Shown: positions 50,390-62,455, counted from the first letter of the stretch. The stretch: 64,000 bases of DNA from Cystobasidium ongulense (GCA_022835595.1 BQUP01000011.1:315319-379318); one strand, 5' to 3'. Translations and numbers: made by a program. Notes: generated by a model from the letters alone, not told the origin.

Positions 50390-51522
50390 ATGGCCGCTTC
50401 TCTTCCCGGTCGAAGGCCGTCCTTAGCAGCACTGCTGGTCGTGCTGGCCACAATCAGCGTGCAGGTGGACGCACATATCGCTGCATGGAATCGCGGCATG
50501 TACTGCATGAATGTGAGACTCTTCCCGAGCCATGTTGTTGGGTCCGCATGCTGATCGGTCTCTTGTTATTTATTCCTGTCACTTCAGGGTACTGTAGAAC
50601 ACTACGATCCTGTTAACAACAACATCCCAGTCGCTGTGAGTATACAGTCGTACTGCTGTGGGAGCAATGCTGACCCGAACCGCAGCCTCTCGTCGACCTC
50701 GAGCGCGAAGACTGGTGGATGCAGCATGGCCGCGGGTGCGACACTATGCCACCGAATGATGGCGATTTCCTAGACCTTCCAGCCGGAGGTAGCTTTGTAG
50801 CCGACCTAGCTGGAAACCTCGCATTCAGCCATGTGCGCAAGTCACCCCCTCCTCAACTGCGTCGTTTCGGAGATGGCGATAATCATAGTATTCCGTATGA
50901 TGTTCGTCACGGCGCACCTCCAAGTCCTGAGGGTTGCATCGGGTCGCCGAACCTGCATACACAGAATCAAAGCGCTGCGTATGGCAGTGCTTTCGCCATT
51001 TCTTACAACAGCAACATTAGCGACGTAACAATGGACAATCTCGTAGTCTTTACCGTCCGCAAGAACACACCTTTCTATCGACTTGCTCGATTCGATGTGC
51101 CAGCAGACCTTCCCCCATGCCCAGAGGGAGGATGCCACTGCACCTGGTTGTGGATAGCAGACGGCTGCGGACAAGACAACATGTACATGCAGCCCATGAA
51201 GTGCCAAGTTCTTGGTTCAAACTCGACTAGAACTTTGGCAAAGGCTCAGACACCACGATACTGCAAAGATGATCCAGAGTCATGCGTGAAAGGAGCCAAG
51301 AGCATGATTGCATGGAAGCAGAAAAGTGGTAACAACTACATCCAACGAGATGGGCAAGACAGACCCGGCTACAATGATAAATTAGGCTTTGCAGATGGTG
51401 CTCAAAACGATATATTCGAAGATTCGCGTTCAAACACAACAATTGGTAGCATTGCAGAAGGGTTCTTCAACTTCACTACTGGTGGTAACACACGCAAGCG
51501 CCGCTTTCTAGTCTTCCAGTAG
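50390..51522 (+). CDS. Secreted AA14-type lytic polysaccharide monooxygenase (Cel1-like)
   Basis: Three exons (first 50390-50512); about 330 residues. The signal peptide is residues 1-28 (AALLVVLATISVQVDA), after which the mature protein would begin with His (HIAAWNRGMYCMN), as required for the copper histidine brace of LPMOs. Downstream landmarks match AA14: NNNIPVAPL, a CDTMPPNDGDFLDLPAGG block, FTVRKNTPFYRLARFDVPAD, PPCPEGGCHCTWLWIADGCG, NMYMQPMKCQV, and LGFADGAQNDIF. The family has been tied to oxidative attack on wood xylan and, in Cryptococcus, to wall integrity through Cel1. The polysaccharide acted on here is unknown. Confidence 0.85.
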
Positions 51523-52061
51523 GTCCCGCCCGAACGGCTTCATACGACTGCTATGCAAAGACCGGAAATTTCCCTTAGGACGTGGACCGATCCCAAATGA
51601 ATGTATAGATGTGGATTAGAATAGGCTTGAAACTCACGAATAGATTCACGCATCACGCACACAATGTATCATAGGTCAACACTCCATATTTGTATTCTGT
51701 TCTTGGCGACGCAATGCACCTGACTCAAGGCTGGCTGCTCTATGTCGCATCTCAGTGAGAAGAGTCATTAGAAGTACTGCAACCAATGCTTCCTATACTT
51801 CGCAGGAGAGATTGCCAGCCGTGTAGGTATTACCAGTGGCAAAAGGCGGCGTTTCCGCTTTTATGCCTTGAGCTGATCGAGCTTTTGTACAGGACGGGCC
51901 TTCGCAATTACGCCAACAAGCATTATGTTCATCTCTATCCTCGACATGATCATCACGTAGTATACGCAGGAGACAAACGAATATGCTAGGCTAGCTGTCC
52001 AAGAAGATTGCCGAGAGAGTTTCGGTGCAAGCAGCGTCACTCGTTCACCGGCACAGCAGCA
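51523..52061. other. Intergenic, AA14 3' end to kinesin start
   Basis: About 540 bases between two plus-strand genes. Nothing distinctive was seen. Confidence 0.4.
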
Positions 52062-55000
52062 ATGTCCTCCTCAATCAGAGTTGCAGTGCGATGTCGGCCT
52101 CTGAACAGCCGCGAGATAGCAAGAGGAGCGAAAGAGTTGATTCGCATGCAAGGTAATCAGACTATCTTGCAACCACCAGATGGAAATGAAGATCCAGGCA
52201 ATGCAAAATCACATTCTGGTCGTTCGCACGCTTTCACTTTTGATCATTCGTACTGGTCCGCTGGAGAGAGAGACGACCCTCAATATGCTTCTCAGCAGAC
52301 CCTGTTCGAAGACTTGGGCGTTGACCTGCTCAATCATTCGTTTCAAGGATATAATGTAAGCTTGGTGACCTGGACGTGATCGAGCAGATTGGGATCTCAT
52401 TTAGCTGACCATTATGCGCACAGACATGTATATTTGCCTGTAAGCGTCTTGTACCAGCGTATGACTCGAACGAAAGAAGCACGCAGCTGACCAGTCAGCC
52501 GTTTTGCAGATGGACAAACGTAGGTCTAATATTCACGTGCCCGTGCCCAACCTGGTCGGCAACTGACTAGTCTTGATTCCCCATCTGCAGCGGAAGTGGG
52601 AAGAGCTACAGTATGATGGGGTATGGGAACGACAGAGGAATCATTCCCCTTACGTGTAGTGCGTTGTTTGACGTGAGTGAAGAATGCCAGATGACCGCTG
52701 GACTATTAAGCTGCAATGCGCTGACCTGGGTTGCTCGCATCTGCATAGCGTATCAACGAACTGACCTCGGACACACTTTCGTTCACTGTTGAAGTGTCCT
52801 TCATCGAGATATACAACGAGAAAGTCAGAGATCTTCTGAATCCGAAAACCAAGGGCAATCTAAAGGTTCGAGAACATCCAAGTCTCGGTCGTAAGTATCT
52901 GCATCATCTTTGGAAGACGAGAGTAACTATCTTAAACACTTTCTACCTCAGCATACGTTGAAGACCTGTCAAAGCTTGGTGTCGAATCATTCCCAGATAT
53001 GGAGCGCCTAATGGACGAAGGCAACAAAGCTCGAACAGTTGCAGCCACGCAAATGAACGAGACATCATCACGCAGTCATTCAGTCTTCACGGTCTTGCTC
53101 ACTCAGAAGAAGTTGGATAGAGAAACAAACATGGTTGGCGAGAAGGTCTCTAGAATCAGCCTGGTCGACTTAGCTGGATCCGAGCGTGCCAATTCGACTG
53201 GTGCAACAGGGCAGCGATTGAAAGAAGGTGCAAACATCAACAAATCACTCACGACACTTGGCAAGGTCATTGCCGCCTTAGCGAAGGAGAGTAGTAAGGG
53301 AGATACAGGAAAGGGAAAGAAGAAGGCTCCTGCCGAGTTCGTCCCGTATCGCGACTCCGTGTTGACATGGCTGCTGAAGGACTCGCTCGGAGGAGTAAGC
53401 ATGATTCATCTGCCTTCAAAGTGACACTACCCTTTCATCCTGCTGACACGATATCTCCTTCCATAGAACAGTAAAACAGCAATGATAGCTGCGATTTCGC
53501 CCGCAGACTACGAAGAAACACTCAGTACACTACGTTATGCCGATCAAGCGAAAAAGATTCAGAATAAAGCAGTCGTCAATGAAGACGCCAACGCTAAGAT
53601 TGTGCGAGAGCTCAAGGAAGAGCTGGCTTTACTGCGAGCGAGAGTGGCAGGCGCGACTGCAGAATCCCACTACGATGCGTCTGTCCCGCCGGAAATGCAA
53701 ATTGTGCAATACATGACAAGCACAGGTGAGATGAAGACTGTAACGAAAGCGGTCTTGCAAGAACAGCTCGAACAAAGCGAGAAGATAATGGCAGATGTCA
53801 ACCAGACGTGGGAGCAAAAGATGGAAAAGACACTTGTGATACAGAAAGAAAGAGAACATGCGCTTGAAGAGCTTGGTATCGTCATCGAAAAGGGCAATGT
53901 CGGTGTTCATACTCCGAAGAAGATGCCACATTTGGTCAATCTGTGCGAGGACCCGCTTATGTCAGAGTGAGTGAAATACTGCACGCAGATTCGCTGTGCA
54001 CTAGCTGACTCGCTTTGCAGGTGTCTGATCTATCAAATCAAGCCCGGCAGGACTACAGTCGGCAACGCTGACAGTACAGAACCTTTGGATATACGCCTCA
54101 GCGGAAGCAACGTTTTGCCTGTTCATTGCATATTCGAAAGCAGCAAGGATGGAAGTGTTTCACTGCACGCTCAGCCTGGTAGCATAACAATGGTCAATGG
54201 TTTAAGAATAAGCAGCGATAAACCAAAGCACCTCAAATCTGGTTATCGCATCATTCTTGGTGATATTCACGTGTTTCGGTTCAATCATCCTGAAGAAGTA
54301 CGAAAGAATAGAGATAGCAAGATGTTTGTTCCGTCGAATCTGAAGAGCGAAATTGGTTCGAACGGTCATGAAGAGGCTATTCTTCCTAGTGGGACGAGTT
54401 CGCCTGTGCCCGAAAGACCGCCTTCGCCTACTTCGACCAACGTTGATTGGAGTTATGCACGACGAGAAGCTGTGGTGGCCAGGCTTAACGGAACAGATGT
54501 CGACTTGGAGAAGCTTGAGGATGCTGAGCTCAACCGACTATTGTGAGTAGTACATTCAGGAATGGGTGCATGCGAGCTTATGCTTCTTGTCTTGCCTACA
54601 GTGAGGAATTGACCAAAGTTCGAAGCAATCGCCGGCATGGCACAAGCATGGGACGCCCGGAGTCGAGAGCTAGCTTCTTGGACTCAATTGGTGAAGACGA
54701 CGATGACGCCAATACGACATCTGGCTCTGCTTCGCGTCCGTTCTCAGGCCACACTTGGGCGACCGACGATACCAGTCTCGACTCGACCTTACAGCTTGGC
54801 AGCGTATCCTCGGCCGAAATGGAGGAAAAGCTAAGGGAAACAAAGGAAGAGTTGCAGAAAGAGCTAGATAACCAAAGGGAGGAATATGAAACAAAACTCC
54901 GGACTTTAGCTGAAAATGCGACCACTCTGGAAACAAGCCGAGTTGAGCAAGCTAAAGCCGAAGCACAGCTACATGCAGTACAGGATCAGCTACAGGCGCA

Positions 55001-57789
55001 GTTAGACGAGCAAAAGCAGCAATACGAGAATAAGATGCAAAGATTGGCAGAGCGGGCTGCTCGTCGCAGCGCTAGTCGTAGGAGTGACTCGGAACCATAT
55101 GACCAGCCAGAAATTGACCTTCTTCAACGGGCTATACAAAAGTGGCGGAGGCACCGACGAGTCCTGATGGCCGAGGCTATACTCACGCACGCTGTGCTGC
55201 TCAAGGAGGCGAAAGTATACAGCCGGGAATTTGGCAAGAAAGTTACCTACCAATTCACTATTATCGACGAAGTGGGCGCACCTGTCTCTGCACTTGAAGG
55301 TATTTCTGCTTTGGCAGAGATTGAAGATGTGTCTGATCCAGCCCTCAGCGCCCAGCCACGCCCTTTCGTAGCTGTCAAGCTGCTAGACTCTAAGCACAAC
55401 AGTATCTACATATGGTCTCTGGAACGTCTTCAAGCACGCGTTCAGCAGATGCAACGTCTTTTCAGCCTGCTAGACAAACCAGCATACTCAAAGCACTTCA
55501 GTCTGGAAGATCCTTTCTATGACCCTTCACCTCCTCACTACTCTTTCATCGGAAGCGCGAGGTTCCCTTTACTTCCACTGGCTCGGAAGCTCGTTCTCAT
55601 GTCTGGACTACGCATCTTCTCACCTTATACCGGGCAGCAAGTGGCTTCCTGTACAGTGAGACTTAAGCCACTCGGGGTGACTTTATCAAGTTCGGACCAC
55701 ACCCCCTCTTTAACGAAGGAGTTAATCGATGGTGCTCAATACTCATTCGAGCTGAATATAGATAGTGTGAAAGGCGTTGAAAACACAGATTTCCAAAGCA
55801 TGCATTGCCAAGTGCGACTTGCTTCAATTATTGGATCCTCACAAGGCACGGAAGATGTTCTAGCTTCACCTCTTGCGCCTCTAGACGATGCAGATGGTAT
55901 CAGGCTCCGTCTTCGCAAGACCATCACCGTTGCAATAACACCTGAAGTCTTGAAGTACATGACCCACAGTCACGCAACCATCGAATTCTTCGGTGAATGC
56001 AATGCAGCCTATCTTTTCAAGTGTGAAAGGTGGGATGACACAAAGGAGGAGAAGACTCCGATTCGCCCTTGGCAACTCAGCCGAACCGACAGCGATCTCC
56101 CCTCTGACACCACTGGAAGACGTGCAGAGACGGAGCTTCTGACACATCAAGTCTACGACGTCAAAGCTATGATTTCGGTAGAAGAGCTCTCGGCTTCTGG
56201 TTCTTATAAGCCTATACAGCTGTCGTCTTCGGGCCCACTGGACCCTGGGTGCTTCAACTGCCGTCAAGGCCTTCAACGTCGCTTGTCGATCAGCCTCTCG
56301 CACGGCTGTGGCAGGCAATGGCTCTGGAAAGGCTTCTCCGACGTCGAAATCGGCAATGTCTGCTTGCTCGACCCTAAAGGGCATATTCTGGACTCAAATA
56401 CTACGGCTACGGTATCACTCACTAGCAAAAAGAGTGGCAACGTAGAGTACAGTGCTGATGGGACCGCGCTCATCAACTTCACAGCTGGATGGGACAGTTC
56501 TGCTCACAGCTCGCTTTTCCTCAATCGCATCACCGCTGCTGGTCATCGAGTCCTGGTCGAAGTGAGCTGGAAGCTCGACGTCGAAGGCTGTTCAGAGCCA
56601 ATTCCTTTCTCCGTCGATATTGGACTTACAATGCAAGAGCGGGATTCAAGAGGCCCATCGAGGTTCCTTGGCTTATTTGCTACACAGCGAGCAGCTACGC
56701 AAGCCGTATCAACTTTCCAAGTGAAGCTGTCGCCAGCCGTCACGAATAAGGCTAGTGAGCTTTGGCGTCTGAATACTGGGTGAGCTCGCGCGATTATAAG
56801 TTGGCAAGTGGAAGTAAAGACTGACAGTTCGGGACTCGTGACAGCTCGACCTTCGTAAGAGGAGAAGAGCTCTTAGGGCCCTGGAAGCCGCGTGGGGTGA
56901 CTCTGGTCGACGACTACTACCGATACAAGCATATAGAGGCTCTTCTGCAAGATGTGATCACGACTCGAGCCATCCTGGCTGGCATTCCGCCTGTCCGCCT
57001 CTTGCCAATGAATCCGGGTGAGCATGATGAGTGGAAGTTGGTGCATGCAATATCGCTATGGCAGAAGCAATGGGGACGATCTGAGGATGTGAGTTTTGAC
57101 CTATCAAGACCGAAAAGAAAGCAGGTACTGATCCGGACTGCAGATCAATCTCACGCAGGAACCCACTTGGGAAGATGTCAAGGCGGCCACTACGCATGCT
57201 ATGAGTCCAGTCATGAGTCCGAATCCCAGCAATTCCAGCAGTGACTCGTCCAGTCCGCACGTCGGAATTTCGAACGGTCTGCTGTCACCGGCTACTTCTT
57301 CAACACCTGCGAAAACCAAGAAAGGCAAACGTCAAAAACGCAAGCCAAGAATGATGAAAGCTAGCGTCAAGCCGGTCTTTAAAGCTGCTACAGTAGCGAA
57401 GAAGGGCTATATTTATCTAATGCAGAATAGCACAGATGAAGGAGGATTGCCCGCGAATGAATGGAAGAAGGTCTATGCCATCCTTCGTCGGCCTTACCTG
57501 TCCTTGTACAAGAACGCAAGTGAGGAAGAAGAGCTTCCCAATCTTATCAACATCTCGACTGTGCGCGTCGATCATAGTACCGAGCTGGAGGAGGTTCTCA
57601 ACGTACGTTCCTAACGTCGGCATCTCCTTGTCGTTACCTGTGAACTAATGATGATCCTGCTCCATTCAGCGACCACATGCTTTTGGCATTTACACACCCG
57701 TCGCAGCTCTCTTCATGGCTGCGCCGACATATCCGGAAATGCTGGCCTGGATCGACTTTATAGATCCGAGTTGGCGTCGCAATCAGTAA
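52062..57789 (+). CDS. Kinesin-3 (UNC-104/KIF1 type) with FHA and PH domains
   Basis: Plus-end-directed motor for early endosome and vesicle transport. Starts [20 protein letters not shown]. The P-loop ([14 protein letters not shown]) is assembled from a 16-base exon (52424-52439), a 10-base exon (52510-52519) and the exon from 52591. Switch [12 protein letters not shown], switch [17 protein letters not shown], and [17 protein letters not shown] complete the motor. Then [13 protein letters not shown] coiled coil, an FHA domain ([17 protein letters not shown]...GDIHVFRF), a long KIF1-type middle, and a C-terminal PH domain ([10 protein letters not shown]...[18 protein letters not shown]) ending IDPSWRRNQ. 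Roughly 1,650-1,700 residues in about a dozen exons. Confidence 0.94.
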
Positions 57790-58022
57790 TCTCATCGGTG
57801 GTAACGAAGTCAAAGTCTGTTGAACGTCCTCGAAGTAGTAGCAGCAGTCTAGTAGTCAGCATAGAAATCGTTCATTCTGTATCTGTATCGCAGTTTTTGG
57901 TAGTGCTAGACACCCTCTTCGTTAGCTTGCTGAAGGAACTTTCCAACTTGACGATATAGATCCGCGTATTGTCTCCCATAACGTTTGATGCATTGCATTA
58001 CGTGCTACGTCCAAGGTACTTC
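57790..58022. other. Convergent 3' region
   Basis: About 230 bases between the kinesin and dUTPase stops; 3' UTRs only. Confidence 0.4.
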
Positions 58023-58703
58023 TCACTTTCCAGAACTTCCAAATCCACCGGCACCTCTAACTGTTTCTGCCATACTTTGAACTTCCGTAACTTCAGGCGT
58101 AGCGATTCGTTCCAGAACGAGTTGTGCTATTCTATCTCCTGCTGTGACTTGGTAATCGTTTTCAGAGTGGTTGAAAAGAAGAACGAATACTTCGCCTCTG
58201 TAGTCCTCGTCGATGACGCCGGCACCGGTGTCAATCATGAATTTGGATGCTGGAGTAGTTCGAGAGGCGTAAGATGAAGATTGCAACAAGATTTCAGCTA
58301 ATTCGGACGCTTACCAAGGCCAGAGCGTGGTGCTACACGTCCATATGTGCCTTCTGGCACGGCAATGACGATTCCGGTACTGATGAGAGCCTTGCCTCTA
58401 GCTGGCACTGCCTTCTCTTCGGCTCTGCAGACAACGTGCACTTCAGCTCTTTTCTCAACGCGTTTTCCGGCACCGAATGTCAATCAGGGCTGTTGTAGGT
58501 ACGTACGAGTACAAATCGTAACCTGCTGCATGGCTGGACCCTCGCGTTGGGCATTTTGCCGAGTCCTTGATTCTTTGCACCAAGAAACTGGACGTCGACT
58601 GAGCAGGCGCGCTTTGGCTTGATCCGTTTGTTGATGACATTCCTTTCTTGCTAGATGGCTCGATAGTTTCGGTGTGCGTCTCGTCTGCTGATCTCTTAGA
58701 CAT
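58023..58703 (-). CDS. DUT1: dUTP diphosphatase
   Basis: Trimeric dUTPase that hydrolyses dUTP to dUMP and keeps uracil out of DNA. Conserved motifs: AAGYDLYS (motif 1), PRSGLASKF across an intron (motif 2), [17 protein letters not shown] (motif 3), [12 protein letters not shown] (motif 4) and [11 protein letters not shown] (motif 5, the flexible C-terminal arm). The N-terminus is Ser/Thr-rich, with [20 protein letters not shown], which may act as a nuclear localisation signal. Three exons, about 185 residues. The start is the ATG complementary to 58701-58703. Confidence 0.95.
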
Positions 58704-58996
58704 AATGGTCGAAAATAAAGCAGGTCAAGGACGCGTCTCGAGCAGTCAATCAAAATACAGGTGGCGAAGATAGATGCAGCTCTGGCTGGGACACGGCTGT
58801 GATAGTGGTAGAGACACTGTCGCTGGCCCATCCGCGCGAAGCCTGAGTGACAACATACAGCCTTTGAATATTCATCGCGTCCACTGAATTCGCGGGATCG
58901 GATTGCCTTGCTTCTTCGCTTCTTGTCAACTGCAGCCACACAAGTGGCCGGCGACCTCTCTCATACCCCACTAAAGAAGCACATCACACCCTGCAG
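58704..58996. promoter_or_regulatory. Divergent promoter region dUTPase / F-box B
   Basis: About 290 bases that must contain the dUTPase promoter and the 5' end of F-box B. A frame on the plus strand stays open from 58868 without an ATG, so the first coding exon of F-box B may be here, ending at a donor I could not place. Confidence 0.4.
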
Positions 58997-60243
58997 CATG
59001 TCTCGCTACCAAAGGTCCCGAACGAGCTCCTAGTCTTCATCTTCGAGGAGGCAGACAGGCTATACAACCGTGAACACGAGGGTTGGCCCAAAAGGTCGTA
59101 CTGGCAGCTCTACAATACGACACTTGTATGTAAAGCCTGGCTACCAGCTGCACGAAAAGCATTATACAAAGTGGTAGCCCCACAGAATACATGGCAAGCT
59201 GTGCTCGTCTACGGAGAATTGCGTTCCAATGCGCGTACATTAGGACACTTCGTAGAGCATGTAGATCTCGAGCCATTCCTCAATGACTACTACTGTAATG
59301 GAAGTCCAAAGATCTGGATGAGACTGGTCGAATCCGCTCCAAATATCACGTCCATCTCGCTTGATATACAGTCCTGTCAGGCGTTATCGAAACACCCCGT
59401 GTGGCAGAAGATAAGACGCTTGCAGATCACCGAAGAACTGGACTTAGAAGGAACAGGCCGCGAGGAGCTTCCAAATCCTGCTTTCCCGCCAAAGCTGAAA
59501 ATTCTACATCTCAAGGGGGAGACGAGCATATTAGGAGGAAGAGATTGGCGTCAAGCGCAATTGCCGGAGCTGGATTACCTGATAATCGATAGTCTGCCAA
59601 ATCCAGACACTTTCTGGGGAGCGACGGGCGAGTACTATCCACCCTCTCTGCCACAACTGCGCCGAATCAAAGTGATCCGGCCATCCAGTAGGCTGGACAG
59701 TGACATAGAACTGGCGGTTGTGCGTCTGCTCAAATTGGTAGCTGGTCAACTACGCTATGTTGAGTTCGACAAAGTAGAAGGCGCCAAGAGACTTCTGACC
59801 CCTTCGATCTTGCATATGTTCAAGCACTTAGAGACCTTTGTCTTCAGCGGCGAAATCGATCCTCGTTTCGATCTGAAGCACCTCAAAGACTTGTTCCCTC
59901 CATCACTTCGCGAGTTACAGATCACATGCGACAATCTATCTAATTCTTGCAGCTTCTGGAGCACGATGCAAAATTTCTTCCAAACCTCGTCAATTGCCCT
60001 TCCTTAAGTCTTCGGAGAATAGGGTCATACGGCGTGTATACGATGTCTATGTCCACTGAGTCGGACATCACAAAGCTTACACAACAGTCAATCGAGACTC
60101 ACAAGACTCTGCAGGCATCTCGACCCCGCCTGAATATGACGAAAGCATTTCAATTTCCGGAGCAGCCTGGTCCATGTGTTTTCCTACTTCCGGCGCCAAT
60201 GGATTATGTCACTTCGCTCGAGGCGAGGCATTCAATGCATTAA
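58997..60243 (+). CDS. F-box-like protein, paralogue B (start unresolved, frame break near 3' end)
   Basis: The readable part begins HVSLPKVPNELLVFIFEEAD, an F-box opening, directly after an acceptor-like ccctgcag; no in-frame ATG precedes it, so an upstream exon is likely. It continues LYNTTLVCKAWLPAARKALY, leucine-patterned segments (KIRRLQITEELDLEG, LDYLIIDSLPNPDTF) and LKDLFPPSLRELQITCDNLS. Its open frame ends at 60007. From about 59945 the conserved continuation (FLPNLVNCPSL, then LLPAPMDYVTSLEARHSMH to the TAA at 60241-60243) is one base out of frame. It pairs with F-box A at 48.4-49.6 kb (FPPSLREL/FPPSIRWF, FLPNLVNCPSL/FLPNLRACPKL). It may be a decayed gene or contain an unrecognised intron. 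Confidence 0.5.
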
Positions 60244-60697
60244 CTTATCCTCCTGGGAGCAGCGGTAGCAAATGAGTCAGGATTGAACAGTAGATTCGAT
60301 TAATTAGGGTACATCAGGTCTCACGAGGGCGAAACAACAAATCAAGATAGGGCGTATATAGGTTACAGTTTTTTGATAGAAGAGCAGATTATATAAACGA
60401 TGATAAAGAATATAAAAAGAAGAAAACTTCACTAAAAAAAGAGAAAGAGAGAGATGCCATGGTCAAGGAGAAAAGTTGTACGGGCCTGTGGCAAGACTGC
60501 TCAGATGCGACACCGAAATTGCAATACAATGCAAAATGATCAGCGAAGAAGTATCTCGAGCTGATTTGACCTTACTGATCCGAGCTATGAGCGTGAGGCT
60601 CGATGTGAATGCCAGAACAGTCGTAGTCATTTAGATTGTAATTCAGACTGGAATCAACCAAGCACTGTAAAGTGTAGATGTCATCAGCTATGCACAT
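60244..60697. other. Convergent 3' region with A-rich tracts
   Basis: About 450 bases between the F-box B and HD1 stops. It includes A-rich runs and GA repeats (60395-60455). No gene was seen. Confidence 0.4.
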
Positions 60698-62257
60698 TTA
60701 CACCATTGCTATATATGCTCTCACATCATCGGCGAAAAGTTTGTTTGCATCGCAGTTATAAGCAGAGGTCCTGCCTCGCTTATATTGAGCAGTTGGAGTG
60801 GGTGGCAAATCCTCTTCTTCAGCCTCATACTTTCTCTTGCCGGGATGCGTGCTGGATAGATTGGAAAGCATGCTATATGTAGACGAGGAGTGGGCTACTG
60901 GCGGCGAAGGTGTATAGAAAGTTGGTTCGACATGCTGAAATGTCTGCGGCCATTGTGGCTGATTCCAGGAGCTTTGAGGATGCATGGTATAGGTGACGGG
61001 AGGCATTGGTAAGCCTTGAGGGTATGTGTAAGCCGTTGGTGACATATTGTATACGATGTGGTTATTGTTCGAAATGAAGTGTTGTCCAGGCGCTTGGACC
61101 TGAATTGGTGGCAAAGCATATGACTGCGCAAAAGCATGGGCTTGAGCGGGATCAAAAGAAGACAAAGGCTGATTGTAAGCAGCAGGTTGTGTTGGAGGTG
61201 TCCAAGCTGAGAAAGGAGGTATGGTATGTTCGGGCGATTCTGCTTTTGTCTGGTAACTTGGTGGAGTGTGAAGATCCGGGCTGCTTCGTGGGCTCATGCT
61301 GCTGGTGGCGAGAACAGGTGTGCGCATGAAAGGTGTAGAAGGGGAGACGGATGAAGCTGGTGTAGGTGGATGATGAGGATTCTTGTAGAGTGATGGCTTG
61401 GATCGTTTGTGAGGTGTAATGATGTTATCGTTCGTATCGGATGCCTTCCTCTTCTGAGAGGGTCTGCTGCGATTCTTGCTGGCGGATGAGGATGTGATGG
61501 GCTTGGATTCTTCAGTGTCGGAAGGCTCGATAGTCTTTGAAGATGCCTTCTGTTTGTATGTATCAAGCAGTGAGCTCAGCCATGGTGCTATCTGTGTCTT
61601 CTTGCTTTCCAATGTGAGATATTGCCGAATCTTTGCAACCAATTTACGCGCTTCAGGGGCGACCTTTTCATTGACTGCTGGGTCCGCGTCATCGCATGCA
61701 TCGAAAATGGCCTCCATGTTCTCTCGCTTGTTGTCGGCGTACTTCTTGTATAGCTCGCTCCACCCACTGCGTCTCCTAACATTCACGAACCATGTCTGCA
61801 TCTTCTGAGGCGTCATGCCGGCGATCTGCTTGAGCAGCCAATCTCGCTCGCGGTTATCGTAGTAGGGATGTGTGATATGTTCGGAATACCACTGGCGCCA
61901 GGGATCGTAGTCAACGCTCACATCTATGTCGCTAAGTGCTGCATTAGGCGCCGTCTGGCGCGCTTTGATGGATTCGTTCATAAGGGCCTGATTGGATTGG
62001 GCAAACATGGTATTTCGCGACTTGGTGCATATGGCGGCGCTGGATACGGCAGCTTCGGATAGTAGTTCGATTGAGCGCACATACGGGTATATCACCTGTA
62101 ATTCAGACATGCGGATTTGCTTGTTGGCAAGTGCGTTCCGCACCTCAGCAAACCAGGCTTTGAACTTATCCTCGATAGTTGCGAATGCTTGACCCTCTGG
62201 AATGGCGCATACTTGTCGAAACAGATCTTGAATCTGTTGCAGGAGACTGCTTGCCAT
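60698..62257 (-). CDS. HD1-type homeodomain mating-type transcription factor
   Basis: Intron-free, 519 residues. Homologue of bE (Ustilago) and SXI1 (Cryptococcus). The N-terminal specificity region (MASSLLQQIQDLFRQVCAIP...) is expected to mediate recognition of a non-self HD2 partner. The homeodomain spans residues about 117-170; its recognition helix holds the invariant WFVNVRRRSGW (61760-61792), preceded by the TALE-like HPYYDNRERDWLLKQ segment typical of the HD1 class. The C-terminal half is Ser/Pro/Thr-rich and likely disordered, with basic patches (KRSKPSLY, RKRKASD-like) that may be nuclear localisation signals. The first ATG is at 62257; the frame is open further upstream but without ATG. 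Confidence 0.92.
   Translation of the reverse strand: MASSLLQQIQDLFRQVCAIPEGQAFATIEDKFKAWFAEVRNALANKQIRMSELQVIYPYVRSIELLSEAAVSSAAICTKSRNTMFAQSNQALMNESIKARQTAPNAALSDIDVSVDYDPWRQWYSEHITHPYYDNRERDWLLKQIAGMTPQKMQTWFVNVRRRSGWSELYKKYADNKRENMEAIFDACDDADPAVNEKVAPEARKLVAKIRQYLTLESKKTQIAPWLSSLLDTYKQKASSKTIEPSDTEESKPITSSSASKNRSRPSQKRKASDTNDNIITPHKRSKPSLYKNPHHPPTPASSVSPSTPFMRTPVLATSSMSPRSSPDLHTPPSYQTKAESPEHTIPPFSAWTPPTQPAAYNQPLSSFDPAQAHAFAQSYALPPIQVQAPGQHFISNNNHIVYNMSPTAYTYPQGLPMPPVTYTMHPQSSWNQPQWPQTFQHVEPTFYTPSPPVAHSSSTYSMLSNLSSTHPGKRKYEAEEEDLPPTPTAQYKRGRTSAYNCDANKLFADDVRAYIAMV
61754..61909 (-). other. HD1 homeodomain
   Basis: Genomic span of the homeodomain inside the HD1 gene, ending with WFVNVRRRSGW. 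Coordinates are calculated from the ATG at 62257 and are accurate to a few codons. Confidence 0.8.
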
Positions 62258-62455
62258 GGCTTTATGAAGCGGGATAAACGAGTTGACAATGATTGCAACG
62301 AAGGGAACCCACCTACATTTCCCGGTATCTGCAAAAAGACCGATGAGGCGGAGGTCTGAGCGCAGACAAAAGCGTGAGCGCACAGATCCTACGAGTACGT
62401 TGTGCCCAATAGACTTGGGTGGACAGCTGCTCCTCTGTTAGGAACCAACATCACC
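62258..62455. promoter_or_regulatory. Shared divergent promoter of the HD1/HD2 mating-type pair
   Basis: 198 bases between the two ATGs, head to head. A CCAAT sequence lies at about 62404-62410 (gcccaat). No other element was recognised. In known HD loci this intergenic interval controls both genes and recombines little, and alleles differ most in the adjacent N-terminal coding regions. Confidence 0.7.

Noticed and set aside
54596-54925. Antisense frames over the kinesin coiled-coil region
   Set aside because: They are shadows of the real kinesin frame.
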